This document shows, in pieces, positions 1 to 10,443 of a stretch of DNA of 64,000 nucleotides. Positions within the stretch are counted from its first letter, which is position 1; every line of letters begins with the position of its first letter. The DNA lies in the NCBI GenBank assembly GCA_034231615.1, contig CM067306.1:48516594-48580593 (forward strand). Reading direction: 5' to 3'. The DNA is from Meghimatium bilineatum. Taxonomy: Eukaryota > Mollusca > Gastropoda > Stylommatophora > Philomycidae. Made by a program: the position numbers and the translations under genes. The notes below the pieces were generated by a model. The model saw only the letters and a list, made by a program, of their open reading frames with translations. It had not been told where the DNA came from and did no database searches.

Positions 1-257
1 TGTGAGAGTGAGAGGATGTGAGAGTGAGAGGATGGGAGAGTGAGAGGATGTGAGAGTGAGAGGATGTGAGAGTGAGAGGATGTGATAGTGAGAGGATGTG
101 ATAGTGAGAGGATGTGAGAGCGAGAGGATGTGAGAGTGAGAGGATGTGAGAGTGAGAGGATGTGAGAGTGAGAGGATGTGAGAGTAAGAGGATGTGAGAG
201 TGAGAGGATGTGAGAGTGAGAGGATGTAAGAGTGAGAGGATGTGAGAGTGTGTTTGA
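1..257. repeat. 16-bp minisatellite
   Basis: About 15.5 head-to-tail copies of TGTGAGAGTGAGAGGA, purine-rich on the plus strand, with scattered single-base variants (GGGAGAG, GTGATAG). The array runs off the left edge of the window, so its true length is unknown. It carries no coding signal. Confidence 0.95.
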
Positions 258-340
258 GTTACTGGGTATATTCACTGAAAGAAGGCTGGAGAAACATGGA
301 CCGGAGATAAGGACATTTATTAAGGTAGTGGGAGTTAGGT

Positions 341-788
341 TGAAGGGAGAATGAACTATTTATGACTTTTTGAGTATTTGAAGGGAGAATGCACTATTTC
401 TAGCTGTATGAGTATTTGAAGGGAGAATGAACTATTTATGGCTGTTTGAGTATGTGAAGGGAGAATGAACTATTTATGGCTGAGTATTTGAAGGGAGAAT
501 AAACTATTTATGACTGTTTGAGTATTTGAAGGAAGAATGAACTATTTATGACTGTTTGAGTATTTGAAGGGAGAATGAACTATTTATGGCTGTTTGAGTA
601 TTTGAAGGGAGAATAAACTATTTATGACTGTTTGAGTATTTGAAGGGAGAATGAACTATTTATGGCTGTTTGAGTATTTGAAGGGAGAATAAACTATTTA
701 TGACTGTTTGAGTATTTGAAGGGAGAATGAACTATTTATGACTGTTTGAGTATTTGAAGGGAGAATGAACTATTTATGACTGTTTAAA
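341..788. repeat. 38-bp minisatellite
   Basis: About 12 copies of a 38-bp unit built around GAAGGGAGAATGAACTATTT followed by ATGGCTGTTTGAGTATTT. One copy near position 480 is a few bases shorter. Variation is mainly GAATGAAC versus GAATAAAC and ATGGCTG versus ATGACTG. No link to coding sequence is seen. Confidence 0.93.
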
Positions 789-789
789 T

Positions 790-1047
790 ATTCATGTCTT
801 GTTGATATTGAGAGATAACTAAAGATTGAAAATTGTTCAACCGTCCCGTAGCGTAGGTCTGAATAACAATAGCAGTGATGCAAATTCATGTAGGAATCAA
901 AAGGATGAATTAAAAATTCTTGAGACTAACGGGAACTGATCAAAGATGCGGTTAGTCAAATACGGAAAAACCCGTTTAGTCTAGTTGTAAGGCGTTTCGG
1001 TGCCGTTAGAACGGACCTGGTTCAACTGCCGTTAGTCTCAAGTATTG
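790..1047 (+). other. spacer with tRNA-like B-box remnant
   Basis: Low-complexity-free spacer between two arrays. GGTTCAACTGCC at about 1,019-1,030 resembles a degenerate RNA polymerase III B box, and the surrounding bases resemble the tRNA-like pieces at 14.94-15.04 kb and 15.44-15.50 kb (shared ..GCGGACC.GGTTCAA..). It is probably a decayed tRNA-derived SINE; the assignment is weak. Confidence 0.35.
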
Positions 1048-1049
1048 TC

Positions 1050-2095
1050 ATGAAATAGATATAAAGTAGGTGGGTCAGAATGATTATTGTAGTCATGAAA
1101 TAGATATAAAGTAGGTGGGTCAGAATGATTATTGCAGTGATGTAACAGAGATATCGTAGGTAGGTCAGAATGATTATTGTACTGATGCAACAGACATTAA
1201 GTAGGTGGGTTTCAGTGACGTTTGTAGTGATGTAAAAGTAGGTGGATCTGAGTGACGATTGTAGTGATGAAATAGTAGGTGGATCTGATTGAAGATTTTA
1301 GTGATGAAATAGTAGGTGGATCTGAGTGAAGATTGTAGTGATGTAAAAGTAGGTGGTACTGAGGGACGATTTTAGCGATGTAAATGTAGGTGGATCTGAG
1401 TGTCGATTTTAGTGATGATAAAGTAGGTGGATCTGAGTGACGAATGTAGTGATGTAAAAGTAGGTGGATCTGAGTGGCGATTGTAGTGATGATAAAGTAG
1501 GTGGATCTGAGTGACGATTGTAGTGATGTCAAAGTAGGTGGATCTGAGTGGCGATTGTAGTGATTTAAGAGTAGGTGGATCTGAGTGACGTTTGTAGTGA
1601 TGTAAAAGTAGGTGGATCTGAGTGACGATTGTAGTGATGAAATAGTAGGTGGATCTGATTGAAGAATTTAGTGATGAAATAGTAGGTGGATCTGAGTGAA
1701 GATTGTAGTGATGTAAAAGTAGGTGGTACTGAGGGACGATTGTAGTGTTGTAAAAGTAGGTGGATCTGAGTGACGATTGTAGCGATGTAAATGTAGGTGG
1801 ATCTGAGTGTCGATTTTAGTGATGATAAAGTAGGTGGATCTGAGTGACGAATGTAGTGATGTAAAAGTAGGAGGATCTGAGTGGCGATTGTAGTGATGAT
1901 AAAGTAGGTGGATCTGAGTGACGATTGTAGTAATGTCAAAGTAGGTGGAACTGAGTGACGAATGTAGTGATGTAAGAGTAGGTGGATCTGAGTGACGATT
2001 GTAGTGTTGTAAAAGTAGGTTGATCTGAGTGACGATTGTAGTGATGTAAATTATATAAAGTAGGTGGGTCTCAATGACTATTGCAGTGAAGCAAC
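1050..2095. repeat. 36-37 bp minisatellite with higher-order repeat
   Basis: About 29 copies of a 36-37 bp unit with core AAGTAGGTGGATCTGAGTGA followed by CGATTGTAGTGATG. Variant monomers recur in the same order in two blocks: the monomer starting TTTGTAGTGATG at about 1,221 reappears at about 1,591, giving a 370-bp higher-order duplication. The second block contains one extra monomer. Minus-strand open frames here are by-products of the repeat. Confidence 0.93.
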
Positions 2096-2440
2096 AGACA
2101 TAAGCTTTGCTTATTAACAGACTGCACCATGCGGCTGGCCTACTAGGTATATGGCGGATATTTACGTTCAAGTTGAGTGAAAGCGGTAATGACCCCTATA
2201 TGTTTAACCTCATAATGTCGGTACGTCTATTTCAACCGCAGATGTTATTCCGACTTTATTATATCACTGTTTTCTATATTAACAATAATGAAGGTTGTGG
2301 TTCGGAGAATATTTGTGGTGCATAAAATTGTTTGAATATCACTGGATGAAGCAAAAACTATCATTAAGAGAAATTCAAACATATATTGAATCAATCAACA
2401 GTCAGTGAATTTTCACAACACCCCCATTATAAAGCTTAAC

Positions 2441-2715
2441 AGAGCACAGCAAATTATCATCTTGAGGCTCCGCACAGGACACTGTAGACTATAAGCACAT
2501 CTGCATAAAATAAAGGTTGCACCGAATGATCAATAGCTATGTCAATAGGGTTCCCAGACTCCAGAACACATTCTGCAGAAATGTTTACTTTGTGAAGATA
2601 TGAGAGCCTCACAGTAGAAGACAAAACTGGACGTAAATCTATGAGGGCAACCGTGAGGGATAACCTCCTGCTGGCGATAGAATTCATGGAGACGGTCTTA
2701 CTGTCATACATGAGG
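2441..2715 (+). mobile_element. LINE C-terminal fragment (post-RNase H Cys domain), dead
   Basis: Translation of the plus strand from 2,441 gives a recognisable C-terminal segment of an RNase H-bearing non-LTR retrotransposon: IIILRLRTGHCRL, then a SQTPEHILQKC zinc-binding-like motif. The same domain occurs at 15.92-16.18 kb, 28.46-28.66 kb and 62.96-63.25 kb. At least six in-frame stops show it is long dead. In the family this segment lies after RNase H near the end of ORF2; its exact role is not established. The 5' part of the element is missing. Confidence 0.8.
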
Positions 2716-3364
2716 ACATCTAAGTTTAGAAAACTGATCACAGAAGAAGGATCCTCCTTGACATCTATGGGATAGGTCTGCCACCTCCACCCCAAACTTT
2801 CTTAGCCGCCTCATTACGACATGCATTGCAGGTACCGATATTGTTATTATGTGTTCCAATTCCGGCCTCATTATCACAAGCCAAGTGGCAGGCCTTATTT
2901 CCGGAAAGGGGGCTGTACAAAACCTACAGTAAAATTTAGCAGAACATATCAAGACCAGAATTAGAAGCAGCCCACAGATGGAATTACGAAAAGGGAAACA
3001 TGAATTTGAAAAACATTCCCCTTAGACATAAAACGCTAAACTTTGATATACATGCATCAAAACGTACGGTAAATCTGACTAGAAACCTGAGTTTCTACCT
3101 AACCAAACGGCATCGTCTGGAGAAAATCCCTGAAACAGTGTTCTGCAATTCCGCTTAAGATAATTCAGACTTCAAAGAGAACTCTTGGCGAGAAACGCGT
3201 TTCTGAGGTACATATACACGGCAATTTGAGAGAATTATGTGAATGTTTTTTCCACCGCTTGCTGTTAATGTGGACTACAAAAACCACCTTTTCCCCGGCG
3301 TGGGCGTGTTAATTGTTTCTTCCACTTTATATCAAACGTAGACCAAACACGGCAGAATCGTCCT
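2716..3364. other. unassigned sequence
   Basis: No gene, tandem array or recognisable transposon domain was seen. Short open frames occur on the minus strand but have no recognisable motifs. The 5' end may be the degraded end of the adjacent LINE fragment. Confidence 0.4.
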
Positions 3365-3437
3365 AACATTATCCGTATAGATTGTCCGAGTATTATCCGT
3401 ATAGATTGTCCGAGTATTATCCGTATAGATTGTTCGA
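3365..3437. repeat. 24-bp short tandem repeat, 3 copies
   Basis: Three copies of a 24-bp unit containing TTATCCGTATAGATTGTCCG. The third copy has diverged (TTCGAATATT). Confidence 0.9.
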
Positions 3438-3469
3438 ATATTATTGAAATTTTGAAAGTGAAGAAATTA

Positions 3470-3620
3470 ACTTACTTCTTCCACATCTTCGTTCTCAAAC
3501 TCCTGTAGATTATCAGAATGTAGTCCGGAGAACGTTCTCAAACTCCTGTAGACTATCAGAATGTAGTCCGGAGAACGGACTGTGTTGTATTATGGTTTAC
3601 AACTTAGATTCGATATCAAC
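3470..3620 (-). mobile_element. SINE-B copy with internal 43-bp duplication
   Basis: The reverse complement matches the SINE-B copies at 52,443-52,565 and 59,100-59,196: a 5' part with TCTGTAAACCATA-like sequence, a middle with CTCCGGACTACATTCTG, and a 3' part ending CAGGAGTTTGAGAACGAA then a GAAGA-type tail. The middle-to-3' part is present twice in tandem (period 43 bp, about 3,490-3,575). This is a two-copy tandem repeat made of SINE sequence. Confidence 0.7.
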
Positions 3621-3855
3621 ACTTTTCTGCCAGACGTTTCCGATTTCAGCGATGTGATTGGGGGGGGGGGGGGGCTTACTTCTGGGTTACGTTGAACTTC
3701 TATGGTATGGGTTGGGGGAGGGACAAAACCCCAACCCAAAATCTCCTTAGTCAATATGTATGGTAGGTAGGTAACAGTGTCACAATTCATTACTTACGTT
3801 TCGGGTACCGGTAACACACAGTCGTAACTTATTTCCTATCTCGCCCTATCCTATA
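3621..3855. other. spacer with G-tract
   Basis: Contains a run of about 15 G at 3,660-3,674. Nothing else is recognised, and open frames over it have no family signature. Confidence 0.5.
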
Positions 3856-3859
3856 AACC

Positions 3860-4500
3860 CCTAACCCGTCAGGGTCGTAGAGGTACCAAATTGCATACTT
3901 CAGCACACAAAGTCCTTCAGCTACTTTTATTCCGAAAGATGCGGATGAATGAGGAAGAATCTTGTCTTGTCCAGTCCTTGATGTCTGTCCATGCTTTTGT
4001 TAGCCCTCCTATGCATCTTCCACCTTCGACGGTTCCCTGCAGTATTGTTTTTGATAAGAAATCATGTCTGCACACATGCTTAAACCATGCAAGTTTTCGT
4101 CCTTTCCCTATTGAAAGCAATGGTTCCTGAAGACATGTATGTATTTCTATTTTATTTCATACATGCACATTTCTCTTATTCTCTATATATAAGATTCGTA
4201 GTATTCGTCCGTAACATCTGTATACGAATGTCTGTAATCGTTTCTCCGTGACCACCGTGAGTGTGCAACTCTCACAACCATACAGCAACAATTGTCATCT
4301 ATGTCCCATAGTTGGATACGCAATTAACAATCGCATTGCTCGTACATTGATCCGGACCTGGTATATAGCGTGATCAGAAACTAATTTCATTATGCACGTG
4401 GTGTATTATTGACGTATTTGGTTATTTATTCTTTGTCTATTCTTCCGAAGTCTGTAAAAATGCGCCTAAGATATTTGAATTCAATCACTTATTTCAGTAG
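3860..4500 (-). mobile_element. LINE 3' region, decayed
   Basis: Minus-strand translation gives the typical C-terminal tail of endonuclease/reverse-transcriptase retrotransposons: GRKLAWFKHVCRHD, SLSKTILQGTVEGG-like residues, then WTDIKDWT. The plus-strand bases at 3,860-3,890 (ACCCGTCAGGGTCGTAGAGG) match the 3' termini of the LINE pieces at 8.42-8.50 kb and 13.79-13.84 kb, so this is the element's 3' end. Upstream sequence (to about 4,500) includes a fainter reverse-transcriptase thumb remnant. Catalytic residues are absent. Confidence 0.75.
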
Positions 4501-4599
4501 TTGATCATTTTTATTGTTGATTGCATTGAGTTCTTATTGGGATTGTATAGTGCTATGATGCTTATTCCCAATCAATCCACGATTGGGATAGGATATTTT

Positions 4600-4760
4600 T
4601 TTTCGGCGGTAATATCAAAATCCTTCCTGAACAAACTGCAGCGTCTGCTATGGCAAATCGGCCTTTACTTCCACACCCCATAGAAAGTTGCCCTGCACTC
4701 CTTTACAGGAAAACATGGAGTAGCGAATACCTAGACAGATTTATGCCATTTTGTAAGATA
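4600..4760 (-). repeat. dispersed repeat, second copy near 39.1 kb
   Basis: About 150 bp align by eye with 39,030-39,180 (shared GGCGGTAATATCAAAA-like start, GTCTGCTATGGCA, and GCACTCCTTTACAGGAAAAC). The minus strand of the second copy reads something like a GVQEGCLLAV stretch, so it may be a retrotransposon fragment. No more precise class can be given. Confidence 0.5.
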
Positions 4761-4776
4761 AATCTGACAAATATAA

Positions 4777-4947
4777 CGTTCTTCTTCTTTTCTTCTTCAT
4801 CGTTCACTCTCAAACTCCTGCTGGATCTCCCTTGTAGCAAGACCATTGTCCTACTAGATTTCTAGCAGGATGTAGTCCAGAGAATGGAAATGCGTTGTGT
4901 CGCCGTTTTATTTGCGCCAATGGCCCGACACATCCGTCTTCGGTGGG
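4777..4947 (-). mobile_element. SINE-A, full-length, with 8-bp TSD
   Basis: Reverse complement starts CCGAAGACGGATGTGTCGGG and ends with a GAA-rich tail. The element is flanked by AAATATAA at 4,769-4,776 and 4,948-4,955, a perfect 8-bp target-site duplication, showing retroposition. SINE-A in this window has a head GAAGACGGATGTG, middle GGCGCAAATAAAACG, CATTTCCATTCTCTGGACTA and a 3' part GAGTTTGAGAATGAACG. No tRNA-like A/B boxes are obvious, so it may derive from a LINE 3' end rather than from a tRNA. Confidence 0.88.
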
Positions 4948-5205
4948 AAATATAAAGATCGAAGTCTTTGATCTGCCATCACAAAAATAAATTATTCCCT
5001 TCAAACGCTAAATATATTCCGTAGAGAATGAGATTAACGGAGTAATGCCACGAATAGGAACTAATAACACAAGAGACTGATACTTTCTTATCCGGTACAG
5101 TTTACAAACATTTCCCCAATAAGTACAAAACTAAATTTGGCATTAAAGCACATAAATGATAGAACGGAAATAGACTTGATGTATTGACAGATGGGTCTAA
5201 AGGAG

Positions 5206-5480
5206 AGGGGATCGCGTAGCGCATTGTTTAGTACACTTGTTTCGTATAAGAGTGGTCCTTCGTTAATTCCCCAGTTGAGGCTGAAATGTTTTTCAAATCA
5301 CATCGACTCCTGGGTCGACCTAGCCGTTTCGATCTAATTGGGTATCGTATCAATCCGGGAAGTAAAACTACGAGATAGAGGAGATCGCTACCGCCCTCAT
5401 ATAACAGAGCCACTGAAATGTGAGATCACTAACATCTCAAATCCATATGGCGTTAAATACTATAGCTAACTTTACTTTTA
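5206..5480 (+). mobile_element. tRNA-derived SINE, old copy
   Basis: Aligns along its length with the copies at 38.25, 49.9 and 61.2 kb but is more diverged (for example TAGCGCATTGTTTAGTACAC against TAGCGCAGTGGTTAGCGCAC). It ends in AACTTTACTTTTA, the family's TTTAC-type tail. Flanks CTAAAGGAGA (about 5,197) and CTAAGGGAGA (5,481) look like an imperfect target-site duplication. Confidence 0.82.
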
Positions 5481-5689
5481 CTAAGGGAGAGAAAGGTCCA
5501 ACTGGTGATGGAATTGTGATACCCGAAAGGAATATAATTTATGGCTTTAAATTTACATCTAATACATTAATATCCAAAATTGATAACATATACTGTTTAA
5601 GCTTACTTGTATTGCATCTGTCATTTCGACGTTTCGACTAATTATCTTTATCTAGCTAAAGACAACTAATTTTTCTGGCGAAATGAAAT

Positions 5690-7140
5690 CTTAGCTGCCG
5701 AACTGTCGTTTGATTAAGTGACGGTCAATGTTACATAATTTTTGATGTAACGGACGCTCTTAACTGTTTGTATCTAGTTTATTGCAACTTAATCTTAGTT
5801 TATTGTGTCTGATTTGATGTGATTCTCTTATTGCTGCCAACCTGCAGTTTGATGTAGGCTACGATCTTAGCTGCCAACCTGTAGTTTGATGTAGGCTACG
5901 ATCTTAGCTGCCAACCTGTAGTTTGATGTAGGCTACGGTCTTAGCTGCCAACCTGCAGTTTGATGTAAGCTACGGTCTTTATGCCAACATGCAGTTTGAT
6001 GTAAGCTACGGTCTTAGCTGCCAACCTGCAGTTTGATGTAAGGTACGGTCCTAGCTGCCAACCTGCAGTTTGATGTAGGATACGGTCTTAGCTGCAAACC
6101 TGCAGTTTGATGTAAGGTACGGTCTTAGCTGCCAACCTGCAGTTTGATGTAAGCTACGGTCTTAGCTGCAAACCTGCAGTGTGATGTAGGATACGGTCTT
6201 AGCTACAAACCTGCAGTTTGATGTAAGCTACGGTCTTATCTGCCAACCTGCAGTTTGATGTAGGATACGGTCTTAGCTGCAAACCTGCAGTTTGATGTAA
6301 GCTACGGTCTTAGCTGCAAACCTGCAGTTTGATGTAAGCTACGGTCTTAGCTGCCAACATGCAGTTTGATGTAGGATACGGTCTTAGCTACTAACCTGCA
6401 GTTTGATGTAAGTGACGATCGTAGCTACTAACCCGCAATGATTGTAGGAGTGACTGTCGTAGCTGCTTACCTGCAGTAAAAGTGTTGATGTTAGCTGATA
6501 ATCAAAAGTTTGATGTAGTAGTGACGTTCTTAGCTGATAATCTGCAGTTTGATGCAAGAGTGTTGATCTTAGCTGATAATAAAAAGTTTGATATACGAGT
6601 GACGTTCTTAGCTGATAATCTGCAATTTCATATAAGAGTGTTGATGATAATCTGCAGTTTAATGTAACGGACGATTTTAGCTGCTAACCTGCAACTTGAT
6701 GTAAGCGACGAGCTTAACTAACTTCTAATATGCAGTTTGATGTAAGAGTGACGATTTTAGCTGACATCCTGTAGTTTGATGTAAATGACAAACTTAGCTG
6801 CTAACCTGCAGTTTGATGTAAGCGACGAGATTAACTAACTTCTAATATGCAGTTTGATGTAAGAGTGACGATTTTAGCTGACAACCTGTAGATTAATGTA
6901 AATGACGAACTTAGCTGCTAACCTGCAGTTTGATGTAAGTGACGAATCTAACTTCTAATACGCAGTTTGATGTAAGTAGCGAACTTAAGTTCTAATATGC
7001 AGTTTGATGTAAGTGACGAACTTAACTAACTTATAATCCGTAATTTCATGTATGTGACGAACTTAACTTCTAATATGCAGTTTGGTGTAAGTGACGAACC
7101 TAACTTCTAATACGCAGTTTGATGTAAGTGACGAACTTAC
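5690..7140. repeat. 37-bp minisatellite, about 34 copies
   Basis: Unit core AACCTGCAGTTTGATGTAAG followed by CTACGGTCTTAGCTGCC. The centre (5,830-6,400) is homogeneous. The left edge (from 5,690) and right half (6,400-7,140) are degenerate, with sub-blocks such as AACTTCTAATATGCAGTTTG alternating with AGCTGACAACCTG. Edge decay around a homogeneous core is expected of unequal exchange. Confidence 0.93.
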
Positions 7141-7641
7141 AAAATTCTTGAAAAATCTACGATTACCTATGTTATTTCACTGAAACTAATGATAAATATT
7201 GTAGTTAATACAGAGCTAAGCTCAAGCAACTTTAATTAGCTCTATGATTGTACGTATAGAAAGATTGATTGTAGTAGGCATGAGGCAAAATGCATCTCTA
7301 ATTTCCTGTGGCATCCATCTTCTTCAGGACGCATTATTTATAAATATGCGATATAAAACTGTTTATAGACAAAGCCGCTTAAACGAGATGAGATAATGTT
7401 TGTGTATAACAGCTTGCATTGATTAGGATTTGGGGATGTTGTCAGTGTACTAGAATAACCGTACAGAATTGTAGTTTGGGAAATTCCAGTTCCTCTATAC
7501 GTATTAGAGAGCAGGCGACAGAGCACTTTCGCAGTAGATCTGGTGAAATTATAAATGGATTACAATTTTCCTCTGTCTTTTTAATAGGCTTGTACTTCAA
7601 GTCCGAAATCCATTTATTATATTCTTTCAGTTCTCGTCATT
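7141..7641. other. unassigned spacer
   Basis: No tandem repeat or transposon signature recognised. Open frames are short and without motifs. The right end supplies the target site of the SINE-A insertion that follows. Confidence 0.4.
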
Positions 7642-7653
7642 GTATTATTACTG

Positions 7654-7817
7654 TCCGCCGAAGACGGATGTGCCGGGCCATTGGCGCAAATAAAACGGCA
7701 GCACAACGCATTTCCATTCTCTGGGCTACATCCTGCTAGAAATCTAGTAGGACAATGGTCGTGCTACAAGGGAGATCCAGCGGGAGTTTGAGAATGAACG
7801 ATGAAGAAGAAGAAGAA
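7654..7817 (+). mobile_element. SINE-A, full-length, with 12-bp TSD
   Basis: Begins TCCGCCGAAGACGGATGTGC, ends AATGAACGATGAAGAAGAAG. Flanked by perfect 12-bp copies of GTATTATTACTG at 7,642-7,653 and 7,818-7,829. The TSD defines both ends and shows that the tail is GAA-repeat, not poly(A). Confidence 0.93.
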
Positions 7818-7829
7818 GTATTATTACTG

Positions 7830-8362
7830 GAAACATTATTATTCTTATCCGAAACCATCAAATTTATTCGTGCGCAAAACATCATTACTCCTACGCAAAA
7901 ATATAATTAATACTTCGTAAAACATCATTATTCTTATGAAGAGAATCATTATTCTTACCTAATAAAATGTGTATCTATTCTTACTCACAACATTCTTAAG
8001 CACATCATCGTTATTGTTACGCAAAACAGCATTATTATTAGGCAAAACAGCATTATTATTAGGCAAAACAGCATTATTATTAGGCAAAACAGCATTATTA
8101 TTAGGCAAAACAGCATTATTATTAGGCAAAACAGCATTATTATTAGGCAAAACAGCATTATTATTAGGCAAAACAGCATTATTATTAGGCAAAACAGCAT
8201 TATTATTAGGCAAAACAGCATTATTATTAGGCAAAACAGCATTATTATTAGGCAAAACAGCATTATTATTAGGCAAAACAGCATTATTATTAGGCACATC
8301 AGCATTATTATTAGGCAAAACAGCATTATTATTAGGCAAAACAGCATTATTATTAGGCAAAA
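7830..8362. repeat. 21-bp minisatellite
   Basis: Sixteen near-identical copies of a 21-bp unit (GCAAAACAGCATTATTATTA plus G) at 8,021-8,356, preceded from about 7,830 by degenerate copies (GCAAAACATCATTA, GTAAAACATCATTATTC). Because 21 is divisible by three, several frames on both strands are open as seven-residue repeats; they are not genes. The array starts directly at the TSD of the SINE-A copy. Confidence 0.95.
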
Positions 8363-8414
8363 CTAACAAAATGCTAGTTCTGGATTACAGCAGAAGTTAA
8401 TAGATTACATTTTT

Positions 8415-8990
8415 TTGCGCACCCCATAACACATAAAAGATAATAATATAGAAAAAATAATAATAAGACCCATAACCCGAAAGGGTCATAGGGGTGCAAA
8501 CTGGAAACATTTTTCTTTTGGCTTTATAATCCTTTATGCCTTACGGCGACAGGAGTAGAAGAGTTCTCTGAAAATGACCTTCTTGTGTGCTTCATATATA
8601 TTTGTTTTCGTTGATTCTTTTTATTTCTATAATCCATCTTTTGCATGGTCTGCTCGTGGCATTGCATCCATCGTGTCTGTATAGTAATGCTTTATGAGGG
8701 GGGCACTATCTGATAGTAGTCTGGAAGCGTGTGAAAACCACTTAATCTGCTGTCTTCTGATGTAATCCAGGATTAGCATTGTGTTTGTTAGTCTTCCGAT
8801 GTTTTTATTTCTGATTGTGTCTTATTGCTACTCCCATAATTCTACGAAGACAGGTCATTTCTGTTGTAGCATGTTGTCTTTTGTTGTTAGTGTCCACGTT
8901 TGACATATGTAGCACAGTGATGGTATAATGATCGTTTTATATAGTGTAGTTTTAGTTGTTTCCTGCGAGCGGTAATACTTAGTACTAGTT
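8415..8990 (-). mobile_element. LINE C-terminal fragment, decayed
   Basis: The minus strand contains an ALLYRHDG motif followed by SRPCKRW, the usual RGRPRKRW block of the reverse-transcriptase C-terminus. The 3' end (8,415-8,500) has the family's terminal CCCTATGACCC...GGGTC sequence also seen at 3.87 and 13.8 kb. Homologous fragments lie at 23.7-24.1 kb and 57.66-57.87 kb. Multiple stops and frameshifts are present. Confidence 0.75.
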
Positions 8991-9245
8991 TTTACACCGT
9001 CGGGTCGCTAGACCAGTCACAGTGTCGTTTCAGTGGCTCCATATGGTTAACCGTGTTCTAATCTATCCCATTCAGAAAAGGAAACCACATACGACATCTA
9101 GAAAACAATGAAATACAGAACTTCACTTCTTTTACGGCAAGCAAAGATAGCAAGCCGACATCTCTCGCCATTGACCGGAAGTCTTAGTCACATACTATCA
9201 GCACACACAAAAAAAACCCTCCAAACCTCGCAATTATCAGCTATT
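8991..9245. other. unassigned spacer
   Basis: No recognisable element. A plus-strand open frame crosses into the 30-bp repeat but shows no domain. Confidence 0.4.
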
Positions 9246-9249
9246 CTTT

Positions 9250-9335
9250 TCAAAAATCTCAATCCTCGGCCATTCCCTCCAATAATCTTAATCATCGGCC
9301 ATTCCCTCCAATAATCTCAATCCTTGGCCGTTCCG
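9250..9335. repeat. 30-bp tandem repeat, about 3 copies
   Basis: Three imperfect copies around CGGCCATTCCCTCCAATAAT with CTCAATCCTT variants. Confidence 0.85.
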
Positions 9336-9344
9336 AGGAGTGTA

Positions 9345-9925
9345 GAAATATCATGCCCAGACAATTCCTTGGTGTTATCAATCCAAGATTTTCTGTACCT
9401 CCTCTTTTCCTTCTACCCTAAACTGTTCCTTGCATAATAATTTTAGAGAGTGAGTCGTGTCTCGTTACATGTCCACAATAAACAAGCTAGGCCGTTTCTC
9501 CATGACAAAAGTGATTCTTGATAATCTGCAAATTTGTTTATTTGTAGTCATATGAATATATTTTTCTTGTGTTTTATATTACTAATTACCGCCGAAGACG
9601 GATGTGTTGGGCCACTGGCGCAAATAAAACGGAAACAAAATGCATTTCCATTCTCTGGACTACATTCAACTGGAAATCTTGTAGGATCATTGTCTTGTTA
9701 CAAGAGAAATCCAGCGGGAGTTTGAGAATGAACGCTGAAGAATAAGAAGAAATATAACTAATTCTTAATAAAGGCCTGTACCACTTGCTCTCAAAAGTCT
9801 GAATCCTTCTTTCTGTGTCTGCATTGAGTGTCCAACTTTCAGATTCCAATGAAAGTTTACTAAGTACTAACGATCTGAACAGACTGATATTTTTAAGTAT
9901 TGACACTGTTCTTACTTTTTCAAAT
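9345..9925 (-). mobile_element. LINE fragment interrupted by SINE-A
   Basis: Reading the minus strand from 9,920 gives a reverse-transcriptase thumb segment (SESWTLNADTERRIQTFE, then RPLLRISY), then after the SINE-A insertion a 3' segment with RDTTHSLKL-like and KSWIDNTKE residues in another frame. The order matches one LINE that was split by the SINE. Stops and frameshifts show it is inactive. Confidence 0.78.
9588..9756 (+). mobile_element. SINE-A inserted into a LINE, 7-bp TSD
   Basis: Full-length SINE-A starting ACCGCCGAAGACGG and ending in a GAATAAGAAGAA tail. Flanked by ACTAATT at 9,581-9,587 and 9,757-9,763. It lies in the opposite orientation to the host LINE and is therefore younger than it. 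Confidence 0.9.
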
Positions 9926-10440
9926 CATATTCAAGCTTGCCATGGCGGCCATCTCGTGTCTTAGATTAATGTTATTTTCCGAATTGACATCATCACATAT
10001 TTGGAACCCGAGATAAATTATATACACAGATCGTCAGAAAAATAAGTACTATTCAAACAAAATAGCAAATTAGTTGATAGCAAAACCAACAGGGTAAATG
10101 GTGGATTATAGAAAGAAAAGAAGCCACAGGAACAGATATACATGAAGCAAACAAGCAGGATGTGTTCAGACAATTCTTCTACCACTAACGATCGTCCTTT
10201 TGGCAATAGGGACCTGGACTTCAAGTTCAGGGTCTAAAGAATAGGACCATTGCCATCATTACAATAATGTCCTTCGTGGTCATTAAGGACAGTTGAGGAC
10301 AGATAAAAAAAAATCATCATTGTCACGGCAAGTCTTGCCTAGATGTCTTACTTTTTTCTTCTGTCAGATGGTCAGCGTGGATGATGATGATGATAGTGCG
10401 ATAAGGATCCGCTAATCTTTGTCATTTTGTGTCAGATGTG
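9926..10440. other. unassigned spacer
   Basis: Contains simple A-runs and a short GATGATGATGATG tract (about 10,380). No gene or element recognised. Confidence 0.4.
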
Positions 10441-10443
10441 TAG

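Noticed and set aside
4501-4865. Short hydrophobic plus-strand frames near 4.5-4.9 kb
   Set aside because: They lie antisense to LINE and SINE-A sequence and have no conserved motif.
7959-8400. Open frames on both strands over the 21-bp array
   Set aside because: Both strands are open simply because the period is 21 bp; no evidence for translation.
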